A stretch of 64,000 bases of DNA. Origin: Vandiemenella viatica. Lineage: Eukaryota > Arthropoda > Insecta > Orthoptera > Morabidae. The stretch lies in the NCBI GenBank assembly GCA_031002005.1, contig CM061918.1, positions 63,708,531 to 63,772,530 on the forward strand. The letters run 5' to 3'. Below are positions 10,146 to 22,230 of this stretch, piece by piece (the first letter of the stretch is position 1; the number at the start of each line of letters is the position of its first letter). The notes under the pieces were generated by a model. The model had not been told where the DNA came from, searched no databases, and saw only the letters and a list, made by a program, of their open reading frames with translations. The translations under genes were made by a program, and so were the position numbers.

Positions 10146-10250
10146 TCTTGTATAAATAAGTTCAGATTTTTCTCATATGTGGATCCAATTACATTTTTTT
10201 TTCATTATTTTCCAGGTCACTTAAATACAGTTTGCGTTTTTCTTACAAAA

Positions 10251-10304
10251 CTTTATTTGTTCATATGACTTTGTTTGTTCATATGACTTTGTTTGTTCAT
10301 ATGA
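10251..10304 (+). repeat. 18-bp tandem repeat, three units
   Basis: The unit CTTTGTTTGTTCATATGA occurs three times head to tail, with one mismatch in the first unit. Confidence 0.9.
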
Positions 10305-11837
10305 CATGAGTAATAACTGATTGGGAATCATTGCCTTATCTGTTTGATCATACAGTTGACCACATAACTTTCTGCCAGCTGACTGTCTACTAACTACATT
10401 GGAACACCTGTTATGTGAATAGGCTGTTAAAGACCTAATTTACAATCAATTCTTTCCTTTCATTGTTACTTACAATCACAATTATTATAGGTACGTTCCT
10501 CATTACTGATAATACATTTGCAAACTTTGTTTTCTGGTATTGTTATATTGATGATTAATGTGAAGCCATTGTGCACATTATTTTTGTTGAGTTAGTGTAC
10601 AGTGTCATGAATCCTGGTGCACAGATTGTCTCAGTTAATTTCTAAAGTTACAATTACTGGATAATTTGACACATTCATTGAAATACTGTGACTTTCAAAA
10701 ATTGATTTTCACTTTTCACAATCGTCATTACTTTAAATACTACAGGTATCTGCACATTAATTTACTTTTTATATCACTTTGAAAATTACATAGGTTTGTT
10801 CAGCATTACAATTACCATACACTTAATTGCATCTGATTCCTATTTTCAGATTCCACTTGGTATACAAACCTTTCATTAATACATAAGATGAATCTTAATG
10901 ACAATTCCTTGCACTACACAAACACATTGAGACACCACTATCAGAATCATCAATTATGTTTTAGATATATTAATACTATATTTTAGATATACTAATACTA
11001 TGTTTTTTGTTCTTATCTAATTTGTAACCATTGTTATCCTAATCATAGACATCACTAGTCTCAGTACATACTTGTAAATTACTACATCATACATTATTCG
11101 TTGTAAGCTCACTGCTGTGGTAGGTCATTATCTACATGAACTCAGTATAATCTGAGCTTATTATTGATACTTAATAATTTCAGCATTAACTGCTTCCTCA
11201 AATACTTTCATTTTAATTTAAAATTATTTTACTTTTCAATATGAATGTCATTTGTTTGATGTGATCTCCCACCATTCCCAAGCTTCGAAAACTCTTCTGT
11301 TTTCTTATAAAAGTAGTTAACTTCATTATCAAGCTTATACAATTCACAGAAAATTTCTCTGTTCTGTCTCTAACCTCAAGGTTGTTACTACAAGTGTCTT
11401 ATCAAATGAGCAAATCTTGTGTGTGTGTAAAAATAAGGAAGGAGAGGGAAATATGACAACACTTACCACAGATGAAAGCAGCTGGGACAACGAACACACA
11501 CAAAAAAACAAACACACACAAGAGAAGCACAATATTTTGGCATACATCCTTATTCCTGCAGAAGTGAGACACCAGGTGGAGTCACGTGTGTACACGGAGC
11601 ACGCCGTCTGGTGAATGGTGTCGCTGGCGCGGATGATAGTGTAGGAGGGAGGAAAAAAGGGGGGGGAGGGTTGGAAGCTCAAATATTGGATCGAAAATCG
11701 GTATCTCAACAGATGGTGGAAATGGGTTTCTAATCAAGACAATCACAATTGCATGGACTTCTGTGGTCATTGTTGTTTTCTTGGTTCTTTGCGTGAAGCT
11801 GCATTATTTCAGCCATTTTACTGTTGTTCTCTTCAGA
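10305..11837. other. no confident feature
   Basis: AT-rich sequence. A short nearly exact duplication (TTTTAGATATATTAATACTA-like) lies at 10960-11000. No exon, TIR or tail was recognised. Short open frames near 11.4-11.7 kb have no family features. Confidence 0.3.
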
Positions 11838-12030
11838 GGACTGCTGTGCCTTGAATTTCCACTGGCCTCACATTCAAGAGGACAGATTCGAATCCATTCA
11901 AGCCATCCAGATGTCAGTATTTCTGAAATCTCTCCTAGCGATTGCCAGGATGGTTTCTTCAAAAAATCCATGACCAAATTCCTTTCCCCCCAGTTCTTTC
12001 CCATTTACTTACTTCAGAAGGCAAGAAGAA
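11838..12030 (+). mobile_element. SINE family A copy, diverged
   Basis: GCCTCACATTC, then GATTCGAATCC, GCCATCCAGAT, GGATGGTTTCTTC and CCATGACC follow the order seen in the copies at 1962, 18985 and 21405. The tail is a degraded A-rich stretch (AAGAAGAAAAAAG). Confidence 0.6.
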
Positions 12031-12319
12031 AAAAGAAACCTTGCAATATGCTGTATTGCTCTACCAATTTCAGATAAAAAATTATAATCTAGGAAGAGCT
12101 TCTTAAAGATGATAAAGAAGTTGACAGCAAATGAAAATTTAGAAAGAATCAAGAGATGGAAGGCAGAAGCTCAATGATATGCCGTTTCCTGGAAGTTATG
12201 ACAACATCACAGCAAAGATTCTGAATAAAGTGAGCTATGTATCTCGTCAACCGTCCTGTATATAACTGAAAAAATACAGGACAGACAGCATAATTTAACT
12301 TGTAGAATACACAATTTTC

Positions 12320-12480
12320 TGTCACTTCCAGTAATCACTTCAAACGAATGCTGGTATGAATCCTTCAAAAGACCATGGTACAGTTCCTTGCCCCCCCCCC
12401 CCATCCTCTCCCAAATCCGACTTCCATGAGCCATAAAGCCTGAAGCAAAAAAAAAACAAAGAAAACAAAACAAAAACAGG
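12320..12480 (+). mobile_element. SINE family A 3' part
   Basis: CCTTCAAAAGACCATGG, a C-rich stretch, CCTCTCCCAAATCC and GAGCCATAAAGCC are followed by an A-rich tail. These match the 3' half of the family. The tRNA-like head is missing or unrecognisable. Confidence 0.55.
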
Positions 12481-12644
12481 AGGGTAGCCATATTACATAA
12501 ATTAACATGGAAATGATATACAGTATACATTAAATATAGCACAAGTAAATAAGTCCTGTGTTCATATGATTAGCACCAACTACATCTTACATTTAGTGAA
12601 TTAATTTCATTCCCTAAAACAAAAAATCATTTGATATCGACAAT

Positions 12645-12930
12645 TTAAAAGCAGGAAGCTGAAGGAATAGCACAAGTGAAAGAATTGGAGCTCTTCACTG
12701 AGACAATCGAGCCCTTGCGATGTGGGTTCCAAACTCCACAACTGTAATCCAGATGTGGACGCACTAGTGTTTTATACACAATTTCCTCCCTACGAGCATT
12801 ACAGTTCCTCAGAATATGACCTATGAATCGTAATTTAGAATTAGCTTTGCCTACAATGGAAGTTAAGTTCAAGTCCCATTTCATGTTGCGTTTTACTATT
12901 CCCCCAGATACTTCAGGGAGAGGTAATAAG
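12645..12930 (-). pseudogene. jockey/CR1-like LINE ORF2 fragment
   Basis: The minus strand reads MKWDLNL, KANSKLRFIGHILRN, then YKTLVRPHLDY and GVWNPHRKG. This is the region just after the reverse-transcriptase core in jockey/CR1-type LINEs. It is similar to the larger copy at 14790-15905 and lacks catalytic motifs. Both ends decay into stops, so it is not functional. Confidence 0.7.
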
Positions 12931-13159
12931 TCATTCCACTGATTATTTTGTGTAATTTTCCTTAATTTATGAAAGGTTCTTCCCAGGTCTTAATATCCAA
13001 ACATGTAGTATTCCATATGATGATGATCTTTTCCTATCGATGGCAGTATCAATAGCTGTCATCAAGGTGCAAAATTTGGCCAGGAGGCAACTTGCCTTCT
13101 GTTACCAGGAGATGCCGGAGGTTACAAAATAATCAGCTCTCATGGAGGCACCTTGCTTG

Positions 13160-13405
13160 TCACCCTATATGACAATATATTGGTACAAATTGACTGAGAC
13201 TATGACTAAAAGGTAAAAAAGTTGCAACACGGTTTCTTTTAACAATATTCTCCTTCACCTGAGACATTCTTCTTATACGGATGAGAATCTTGCGATTGAA
13301 AGATTCCCAGTATAAGATGTCACTCACTTCTTGACAACAGGCACTTGATATGAGGACAAAGGAGTGAGGAGAGCAATACTCGATTACTGCGAGGTAACCT
13401 TTCAC
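13160..13405 (-). pseudogene. possible C-terminal LINE ORF2 remnant
   Basis: An 81-codon open stretch has an EVSDILYWESF-like motif. This resembles the element-end region after VQRRAARF in jockey-type LINEs, in the same orientation as the fragment at 12645-12930. The similarity is weak, and it may be chance. Confidence 0.3.
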
Positions 13406-13574
13406 CCTTGGGGTTGAAATCGGACGAAGTGGAACTGGGCAATAACATGCAAAAACACAAGCTAATAGATAACAAATATACTAAGGAGCTGTAATAATTC
13501 AAAAACCATGATATGGTTTTTCTTGATAGGTTCAAGCATCAGAATTTTCGAAAACAAAATGTACAGGGAATTGA

Positions 13575-13830
13575 TAGAATAGTCTGGTAGCTCAGTGGAC
13601 AAAGCACTCGTTTATTAAATTCGAATCTCGCAGTATCCATGGATTTTTACGGACCGTGTTTTGTTCATGTGAGGTATGGCGGGTTGCTTCAGATTCCAGG
13701 TTAAACTGTAGGTCCCAAAGAACTGGCCGTCCTACCACCGACACTCTAATCTCCTTCGGGAGGATCAAAGTCCAACCAACCTTCAGGTTGTGGAATAAGT
13801 TTTAGGGAATATCACTTGAAGGAAGCGAAG
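13575..13830 (+). mobile_element. tRNA-derived SINE of a second family
   Basis: CTGGTAGCTCAGTGGACAAA (13584-13603) is a good A box in tRNA-like context, and AATTCGAATCTC about 15 bases on is a B box. A non-tRNA body follows to about 13830. The body does not match family A. No A tail or flanking duplication was found. Confidence 0.5.
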
Positions 13831-14439
13831 TTTGGACTTCCAAAATATCCGACAGAAGGATAATTGATAGCAGGTCGATGAAAATTAAGTGTTTAGGAAA
13901 GGTACAAAATGAGATTTTCACATAAAGAAGAGACAGGGGTAATATTTTGAGATTGGAGGGATTCGAGAGTAACGGAAAAAACTAAATACAAAGATCGGAA
14001 TGTATAAAGGAGAAACAGTCCTATCCAAAAAGTTCTAGACGTCGGCTACAATGCCGATGTTAGGGCAAACTACGGAACACACTATAGACAAACGTTTCTT
14101 GAAACATTTTTTAAACTATATTCTTCAGTTTTATAACGGTTGATCATTTTGAAAGCTCTGCTCTCTCTCTAGAGAACTAAATTTTTTTTTGGTGGGGGAG
14201 GCGGAGGCGGGTAGGGGTTTTGTAACTGTGTCTCGAAATTAACTTAATCATAGCCAGATTTCTTCACTCTAACCCAGCACGGTACGCCGCGCCGGTGAGA
14301 CGAGGTTTATCTCGAACCTAACACGCGCTGTCAATGTGTCCACGTTGATCTCTCCTTGAACTATCTTGAGCGATAATGTTACCAGCTGTGTACGAATTGT
14401 TAATCAGTGTATTCTTTTATACATTCAATCAGCTACACT

Positions 14440-14660
14440 TTAGTGAAGTGCTCCTGAGGCGTGGACGTTTAAACGCTCGGACCTGGATTTGGGAAGGACG
14501 GGCATTTGATCCCCGGTCTATCCGGTCATCCAGGTTTACATTTTACACGGCTTCCCGAAATCACTCGGTGTTAATACGGCATTGGTTCCTTCATAAAGCA
14601 TATAGCTGATTTCATTCCCATTACTTTCCCACGGTCATCTTCATGCCGTGATACCCTCGT
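14440..14660 (+). mobile_element. SINE family A copy
   Basis: A GGACGGGCATTTGATCCCCG head region replaces the usual TTCGAATCCC, then GTCATCCAGG, CTTCCCGAAATCACT, GGTTCCTTCATAAAG and CATTCCCATTACTTTCCC follow in family order. It is strongly diverged and has no clear tail. Confidence 0.6.
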
Positions 14661-14789
14661 CGTCACGAGTCACAACACCAGCTTCTACACCATACGAAAA
14701 ACAACGTTCCTCTTTCGAATTAATTGCGGAGGAATGGATGGAAATATTTTGTGTTCCAATAAGTATCTACGTATAAACTCTGCAATTCA

Positions 14790-15905
14790 CAAAACTGTGG
14801 GTGGCAGAGGTTGCTCAGCACCAAAGCTAATCTCTTTGTTGTGCATTCCAATCCCGAATGGTACGAGGGAAAAAAGAATTCATATAAGAATCAGTGCGTC
14901 ACTTTATTTCTCTAATCTTATCTTTCCTGTCATTCCGACTCAAATAGGTTTATGGACGAAGTATTTCACTACACTCATAAGTGAAAGTGGGAGTACACAT
15001 GTTTACCAATTAGTTTAAATGAAACGTGCGTCGTCTATCTACCAGAGATTCCCAGCCTATTCTACTAATCAGTTCTGTGACGCTTTCATAAGGGCTGTAG
15101 CTAGCGGTCACGAATCGAGCGGCTCTTCTCTGTACTTTCTCTATACTGTCAATCAACCCCTTACGAAACGGATCCCAAATGGCACAACAGTGGACGCACA
15201 AGAAATTTGTACGCTATCTCCTTTGTTTGTTCATTACACTCTTTCAAGATTCGACCTAGGAATCGCAGCCTAGAATTAGCTCTACTTACTAACTAATTAA
15301 TGTGTAAGTCCCATTTCATGTTCCTTTGTGCTGTTACTCCCAAATATTTCACGGAATCGAACATATCAATAACTGAACTGTTTATCTCGTATTTCTGAAC
15401 AATCGTATTCTTTTTGTTAGTGATGCTCATTGTCTTGCAATTTTTACAATTTAGTGTAAGTTGCCATTCACCGCGCCATGCTGAATTTCTAAGCAATTGG
15501 TCGAATTCCTTAGTTCCCTATAAATAACCGCATCATCAGCAAACAATTTAAAAATACTTTTCACTTTGTCTCCGAGATCGTTTATAAAAATTAAGAAAAG
15601 AAGTGGTCCTATTATACTTCCTTGAGGTACACCTGATGTAACATCTAGATTAGAAGAACTTTCTCCTTCAACGGCGACCTACTGCGACGGTACAGTTAGA
15701 AAACCCTTTATCCATTCACAAAGCTGATCCGATATACCCTACGCTCGAAGCTTCGATAAAAGGCAGTTGTGTGACACTGAGTCAAAGGCTTTCTGAAAAT
15801 CTAAAAAACTTGCATCAATAACTTTCATTACATCGTGTGTAAATAGGTCCAGCTGTTTTTCAAATGATCTTTTCTTCCGAAATCCGTGTTGACAGGTGTA
15901 GATCA
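14790..15905 (-). pseudogene. jockey-like LINE, reverse-transcriptase region to 3' end
   Basis: Read on the minus strand, RT motifs appear in order: FQKAFDSVSH (motif A with its Asp, about 15800), SGVPQGSIIGPLLF (motif B, about 15640) and KLFADDAVIY (motif C with the Asp pair, about 15530). VKYLGVT, a CAIWDPFRKG block and KVQRRAARF follow. Several stops and frameshifts break it. It belongs to a different lineage from the better-preserved LINE at 22231. Function would have been target-primed reverse transcription. The 3' end is not sharply defined. Confidence 0.82.
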
Positions 15906-18662
15906 AGATTCTATCATTTTACTTGCAGGGATCTTCTTTGGACAGCAGACAGAGAGATAGAATTGGAATACGGTATGCAAAACTTTCTACAATTAGCTTG
16001 ATTTGAAAAGAAGTCGCCCAGTTTTCAATCTCCCACTATAACTATGAAATGAAATCTAGCTACTGTTACACCCTCAACCTACTTCAAAAATAAGGTATAA
16101 TGTTCGCTGACCAGTTGTTTCAAACAACCTATATTTCGTTATTCGTGTAAATTACATTTCATATCTTATTTTACTTTCTGTGTCGGAGGGAACAATGAAT
16201 CATTTGCGGTCTACGATGCCACTAAAGTAAGTAAATGTACAAAAAAGGACGGGTGGTTTCGTCAACGAATCCAGTTGCTATTTTTTAGTTGATTATGTGA
16301 AACTGATGATTTCCACTTTTAGCCGAGATAGGGAGAAACAACGACAAATACGTGTTAAAGGTGTACTTCATACATCGCCAATACAAAGTCACTAAGGTAC
16401 TATGTTGATATCCGGCACGCGAAGCGGAGTTATCTGGCTCGAGCCGCAGTATTGGTATAAATTTTAAAGATTTGGGACTCGTAAAACAGGATAAAATTCC
16501 CGATCAGTTGATTTTGTTGGGTTAAACCTATGCTGTGACGGAATATGAGACTTTTTATGGTGATTTGTCCGTCGAATGGGAAGGTATATCCGGCCACTCT
16601 GTTCGCTATCTACGGAAGAGTAGACCTGAATAGACCGGCATCAGATCAGAGTCTCTACCTTCACGTACACAACACAATACGCTACTCTTAACAGCTGTAA
16701 TTATAATCCTCTACTTACTTTCATAAACACTTGGACACGTGACCTGCCTCTAATTATTACGACAGACGATAGTCCGAAAACCTACAACCACAGGCCTAGT
16801 ATCGAGTAAACACAACAGTTCCGCCAGACGGATGCGAAAGTCTGGTGGGCTCTTTGGTATTTTTCCAAAGAGCAGGGCTGAAATCTTCTCGCTGCCTTGT
16901 GCCCTCTCTTTCCTTTCATCCTCATAGATGACTCCAACAGCAGGTGACATTAAACACAGCTATCGCACTTATTCACAGACATGAATAATACAAGCACTAG
17001 GATCGGGACGCTGACTGAGATAAAAAGCGGTTGTTGATAGATCTTGTGCATCTAACAGTTAACCCGGGGGGCTAAAAGCTCGCACCGGGAAGAGGCAATA
17101 AAATGTTGAGAAAGGCCTCTGCGATATTTTAGCAGCTCTGCAATCAAATCCGACGTTCAATCAATTACGGATCTACGAATTTTCCGTTGCCTTACCTCCC
17201 CCCCTCCACTCCCCACCCCGAGATACGATACTGTGTCCAATAAAGTCAAAGCATCACTCACAAACACGCTTTTACTAAGAAGCGTTTTTGCGATTTCACC
17301 TGAGCTTCCATATACACCTGATATCCGCTCTTTTATCGCGATTGGCGTGTGTATGGTCACGTACGCTCTCGAATGGAAGCCATTTTGCATGTTAAGTATT
17401 TCTTGAGCATTGTAGTGCCTCGGTATATTGTGTATTTATTATTATTTTTTTTAAAAAAAAACCTTGGTGATGTGGGATTTTCAAGTGTCGCTTTATAAAA
17501 CAACATGATTCTTCTGTTTACATCATTTCCTTTGTGGTCCCCTCAATCACAGCTCCAAAACAAAGTAAACCCTGTCAAAGTTTCTGTTTCACGTTGCAGC
17601 GTAGGATGCTAACAGTTTTTGGCTCACTCTTTCATTCATTCGCACACGGTAAAATTCTTCTAACCATGATTATTAAACACGAACACAACGCCGTTAGATG
17701 ATAGTTAATCACTTTAAATAACCGCCTATCTCAGACAAAACAGTATTGGACTATGCAAGTTACACAAATGATACATTGGTTCATTAGACTATATGCCTGA
17801 TAACTACTGACCGATATGGCATCCTTGGCAGATAGAGGTCAAGACATACGATAGTGTAGAAATACGCGTCCAGAAATAACAAAACTGCAGACGATGTGCA
17901 CAACAGCTATCCAAACTATCTCGAATTCCTCCTTGCTGATCTCTCGATCTTCTTACACAATGACCACGATCAGCGAAGAGCCCATACACCGACACAGTCA
18001 TGAACTACCCTGAAGCATCTAACTACTTTAAAGAATAACTATTAATTTCAATGCTATCGAGAGGAAGAAAAAACCCTGGTTTAGAAACTAGAGAACTTCC
18101 TTGTGCATTTCAAACCCCACATCAGTAACTCCACTGTCTGCTTGTTTGTGTATTATTATATATTTCCCAGACCAGAAATTCTACTCATCTTTAATCTCGC
18201 TAGAGCCAACCCCATCTAATTAAATCATTCCGACTCCCTTCCTAATTTCTTCCATCTCCCTGCCCTATTCAGACTTCCCACATTCCACACTCATACACTT
18301 AGGATGTTTCCATTAATTCTAGTCACTACTTCCTGAGCAGTCTCTACCTGAAGATCCGACTAAAATGTATTTTACCTCCAAAATATTTTATGCAGAAAGA
18401 AGTCATCATTCCATATGTAACCTGAGATAGTCTCGAGATACCCTTTGGGTCTTTAATGCAGTGTGTTCCTGTTGCCTTCTACATCCCCATGCGGTTCATT
18501 TCTGATTCATCCGCCTTTGCAGGCAACACCAAACCCGAGAACTGGGCTATTCCCTTACCTCCTTATACCTAGAATCTATTTCGTGTAAACTGCGCGTATC
18601 GCCTGAAAGAAATGTTGGCATTTTGTTGAAAGAGGCTATACAGCCTTTGCCAAACTCTTACA
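15906..18662. other. 2.7 kb without a recognised feature
   Basis: Both strands were read for exons, element ends and tails without a convincing hit. The GC content is more balanced than in neighbouring AT-rich stretches. A short homopurine stretch lies near 17.2 kb and a T/A run near 17450. Confidence 0.3.
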
Positions 18663-18670
18663 CCCCCCAA

Positions 18671-18962
18671 CAGGGGCGGATCCAGGATTTTGGTTTGGGG
18701 GAGGGCTTGAGTGGACTTTGGTTTGGGGGGGGGGGCTTGGCTTGAGTGAATTTTGGTTCAGAGGGCTTGCCTTCAGCGGACTTTGTTTTTTTGGGGGGGC
18801 TCCAGTCAGCTATGCGGTAGTCTTTATAGCAACCACGGGCCTCAAATCCGTGGAGCTAAAAAAAAAAAAAATCTCCAAAATTACAATGTCAGGGGTGGAC
18901 CTAGATACTTTTTGGGGGGGGGCTTGAGCCCCTAGTTCCCCCCCCCCCTGGATCCGCCCCTG
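18671..18962. mobile_element. hAT-type MITE, 292 bp, G-rich
   Basis: The 16-bp termini CAGGGGCGGATCCAGG and CCTGGATCCGCCCCTG are perfect inverted repeats. They are flanked by a perfect 8-bp duplication CCCCCCAA (18663-18670 and 18963-18970). The interior has repeated GGGGGGGCTTGAG-like tracts with G runs on the plus strand and no transposase. The open frames over it are by-products. Confidence 0.96.
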
Positions 18963-18984
18963 CCCCCCAAGCCACACAGTATGT

Positions 18985-19165
18985 AACACAGTTCACCGAG
19001 CGTGATGGGTGAGCGATAATGTTCTGGCCTCGCATTCGGGAAGAAGCGAGTTCGAATCCCCGTCCGGCGATCCAAATTTGGGTTTTCTATGACTTCCCCA
19101 AATCCTTCCAGGCGAATATCTGGATGGTTTCTATTCCTTGCGTAAAGCCAGAACAAAAAAAAGTA
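18985..19165 (+). mobile_element. SINE family A copy with tRNA-like head
   Basis: The head is best preserved here: GTGATGGGTGAGCGATAATG (A-box position), then CGCATTCGGGAAG, GAGTTCGAATCCCCGTCCGG (B box) and the family body to GGATGGTTTCTATTCC. It ends in an AACAAAAAAAAG tail. Confidence 0.78.
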
Positions 19166-19339
19166 ATGCACATGGCAACTAATAGAAGTAATAGGAGAAG
19201 TAAGAGCCTACGATTAAAAGAGAACTTGTTATCTCGGAAATAAAATTACAGGTAACAGCCGAAACAAGAGTGATCTAAAAAGTATTAGCCTAAAGAGTTA
19301 CTACAAAAGGTGAAACTTTTTAATGTCGAAAGTTGGCGT

Positions 19340-19675
19340 AGAATTTGAAAAGACCTTTCTGAAACTCAGAGTTCCAAAAAGAAGGAAAAATCAAACATTT
19401 TAAATGTATTTTGCAAATGTTGAAAAAAGAAGCATATGGAAGAGTATCACAAAAAGATGGGAGAGGATGGTGGGCCACATTTCCAGAAATCGGGATCGGC
19501 TAATTTGTTAGAGAAGGGAACAGTTACAGGAAGGAACTTTAGAGAAACACAAAGATTAGAATAAATGAAACAGATAACTGATGACGTCATAGGTATGAAG
19601 AGGTAAGCACAAGATAGGAAGAGATTGATGATTGCATCAAACCAGTCGAGAGACTGATAACATTAAACAAACGTT
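19340..19675 (+). pseudogene. LINE ORF2 C-terminal remnant
   Basis: The plus strand contains RMVGHISRNRDR-like, REGTVTGRNF-like, AQDREE and DDCIKPVERL fragments in broken frames. It ends ACTGATAACATTAAA. This order resembles the end of RTE/R1-type LINE polyproteins (hybridisation block, then an RDREKW and GCNQT-like end). The clade cannot be fixed. Confidence 0.45.
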
Positions 19676-20560
19676 AATGAAATAGCTCAATTTTGTACAA
19701 AGTTTAGACGTGAATCAGACAGATGGAAACTTCAATCACCTTTACGCTCCGAGTTTCACATAAATGCTGGAACATAGCGCAGTTAGTTTTTTTTCAGTAA
19801 ATTTAGTTTTTGCAACAAACAAAAAAATACTGACCTGTGCTCTGTATGGAATTGTTTTCTACGGAATCAACGTAACTGTTTCTCACAATCTCTGGATAAG
19901 CTTACGAGCAGCTTTATTTTCTACTTTTTTCCATTTTTTTCCACTGTGACCGATGACGAAGACAGGTGCAGAAAAAAATAGCAACTTATATCTTATTGCT
20001 TTTTCTCTCTAAGAGTATATATATTATTAATTTCTATCTACTCTCAGAAATCAAAAATATAATTTTCTGTTCTGTCACAATATGAAGGTCATATAGCAAC
20101 GAGAATTACTTTTGTCCATCGGTACTGCCTCATAACAAAGACGAATCTTACTAAAATAGTCGCTTTAACCGGAAAGTTTGAACATGTGGACCACATATTG
20201 CAGTGTGTACTAGTTGTGGTAATTCTCCCTCTGCGCATTTCCTAACTTATTGAAACTTCCTTTCTCACTGCATTCGTTCTACGCCCCTTTCATCATTTCT
20301 TTCAAAAAACGTTCTTCCGGCACAATGTGACCCATCCAGATGACTTATTTTGTTGATACGAACGTCCATTTCAAGCAAAAAAAGTGGTCGCAATAACCGG
20401 GTGACAGGGTTTCTATAAGCTGCACATGCCCCGGTCGTAGCCGCCTTAACCTAACCTGTCAATCCTACCGGGTACAGGAGACCGGTTTAACGTGGAATCT
20501 GAACTACAGAAGCGTTCTGGCATACTTCACATTACACAGCAATCTGTGCCAGAGCAGAAG
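19676..20560. other. no confident feature
   Basis: No exon or repeat end was recognised in this AT-rich stretch. CCTTAACCTAACCTG at about 20450 is a single occurrence and not a telomeric array. Confidence 0.3.
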
Positions 20561-20564
20561 GTGG

Positions 20565-20650
20565 GGTTAAGGGCCCATGAAAATCTCCTCCGAGACAGGG
20601 ATTCGAACAGAGGACCTTTCACCACTGAGGCACCAGACGCTTATCCTCTG
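20565..20650 (-). repeat. tRNA-like sequence, probably SINE-derived
   Basis: The minus strand reads GTCTGGTGCCTCAGTGG, then CTGTTCGAATCCCTGTC, giving A- and B-box-like blocks about 20 bases apart. The acceptor stem does not pair, so this is not a tRNA gene. Confidence 0.4.
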
Positions 20651-21404
20651 ATGGCAATAGTATTTTGGTTGGAAGATAAATTACTTCGAGGCTGGTAGTG
20701 ACCACACAACTTACATTCTCTCACCGATATTACTGAACGCAATATGGAAGCCCCTCGGGGCTTATATGCCTTGGGAAAGACACTTCCGGCACGTTAATAC
20801 GCAAAACCACCTAAAATTGCTAATCATCTGTAATATTAGTTCACTAATATTAACAATTCATTAAGTAACAGGTGTTCTGACAAGGTCTGATACGTCACAA
20901 CAATTTACTACTCGAAGCTGGTATTTTTGTGCCTCGTTGTGGTAGGATCCGGTAAGTTAGCGTCAGACGACCAAGGCTGCCCATTACGCATTCATTTCGC
21001 ACGTTACGTATTACCTACCATATCACTACCTTCACACTATTGTTTAAAACATTAAAAGACACATCTAATACAAGGTAATACAGTACATGTCTTCTCTCTG
21101 ATCGCGAAGCAGAGCAACACACAGGGCCTTCTTTTACAAATACTCGTAACAGTTTTAAAGCTAAAGTAGATACAGGATCTTTATTCCGGAGCTCCTGAAA
21201 AATACTTCTGCCGCTCAAGTAAGGGAGTGTCAATCAGCAGCGATATCACATAGAGTGTTAACGGCGGAAAGTTTCTACCGCACTTCGGCGTCAAAGCAGG
21301 CTTTCTCATGAGTGAAGGAAGAGCTGATCCTGCTCGTTAATTCCACCATGGGCAAAGTCTTCGGAAATTTAACTGGAATGGTTTCCCTTTGAATTTCCCT
21401 GTGA

Positions 21405-21640
21405 TACGAGAAATGTATGACCGCGCGTAGTGGGTGAGTAATAACGCTATGGCTTCGCATTCGGTAGGACGCGGATTCGAGTACCTGTCCGGCCATCCAG
21501 ATTTGGATTTTGACTATATGGAAAGTGCCTGGATGATTGCTTCTAAAAGGCCATGGCCGATTTTCTTCCCGTTCCTTTCCCCAGTCCTTTCCCTCCTCTA
21601 ATGACCTCAACGTCGACAAGGCAGAAGCAAATGAAGCAAG
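21405..21640 (+). mobile_element. SINE family A, near full length
   Basis: Head GTAGTGGGTGAGTAATAACG, then CGCATTCGGTAGGACGCGG, TTCGAG in the B-box position, GGCCATCCAGATTTGG, AAGGCCATGGCCGA and the CAACGTCGACAAGGC end block (as in the copy at 1962). There is no pure A tail; it ends in an A-rich GAAGCAAATGAAGCAAGG. Confidence 0.78.
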
Positions 21641-22007
21641 GAAGTATATCTAGGTATAAATGTTGTGTGAAAGATTGAACTGTGTTTGTGTTCAGGATAA
21701 TGTGTTGTTAGCGCTTGATTAAATGAAATATGAAGGAAGCGAGAGGATTAAACACGGAGTTGGTCCATTCAGGCCTATTCTTCCAAAGAGACCATAGGGC
21801 CACTGATCTTAACAAACCCATAATTCAGACAAATAACCATCAACAGTTTCATATACATACGCACTGCGGAGAGGCTTGGATCATGTTGCACAATCTGGTT
21901 AACAGATTATGGCCGGTATCCGTAGCTTATCCCTAATGCTCTCCATTTCCTTGACGATAAGCTCTTTGAAAGAAAAAAATTAATAATTAAATATTCTAAT
22001 TATAGTA

Positions 22008-22110
22008 CTCACACCGAGTATGTTGGGAGAGCAGTAACGCTATGACCTCACGTTTGGAAGGACGCGGGTTCGAATCTCCGTCCGCCATCCAAATTGCAAC
22101 TATGTTATAC
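22008..22110 (+). mobile_element. SINE family A, 5' head only
   Basis: GTTGGGAGAGCAGTAACGC, CCTCACGTTTGGAAGGACG, GGGTTCGAATCTCCGTCCG and CATCCAAATT match the head of family A. The body is absent, so the copy is 3'-truncated or decayed. It abuts the Harbinger relic. Confidence 0.65.
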
Positions 22111-22149
22111 AGCATACGTATATAAACAAATCACCGACCTTTTTAACCC

Positions 22150-22230
22150 CTTCATATAATCCTTTAAGCAAGCTACGATGGCTTGACACGTTTCAGATAT
22201 GATTCTGCCAATATCTTGTTTGGAAACTTT
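22150..22230 (-). pseudogene. Harbinger transposase relic, downstream half
   Basis: The minus strand reads SKQDIGRIISETCQAIV then CLKDYMK. This is the helix region that follows the SYRSLxxLFR block in PIF/Harbinger transposases (HARBI1-like). It is the continuation of the fragment at 24122-24280. The two are separated only by the LINE at 22231-24121, and the DDE catalytic part is missing. Confidence 0.75.

Noticed and set aside
18718..18935. Glycine-rich short proteins
   Set aside because: They are translations of G-rich tracts inside the hAT MITE.
20440..20470. Telomeric TTAGG-type repeat
   Set aside because: Only a single CCTAACC-like occurrence, with no array.
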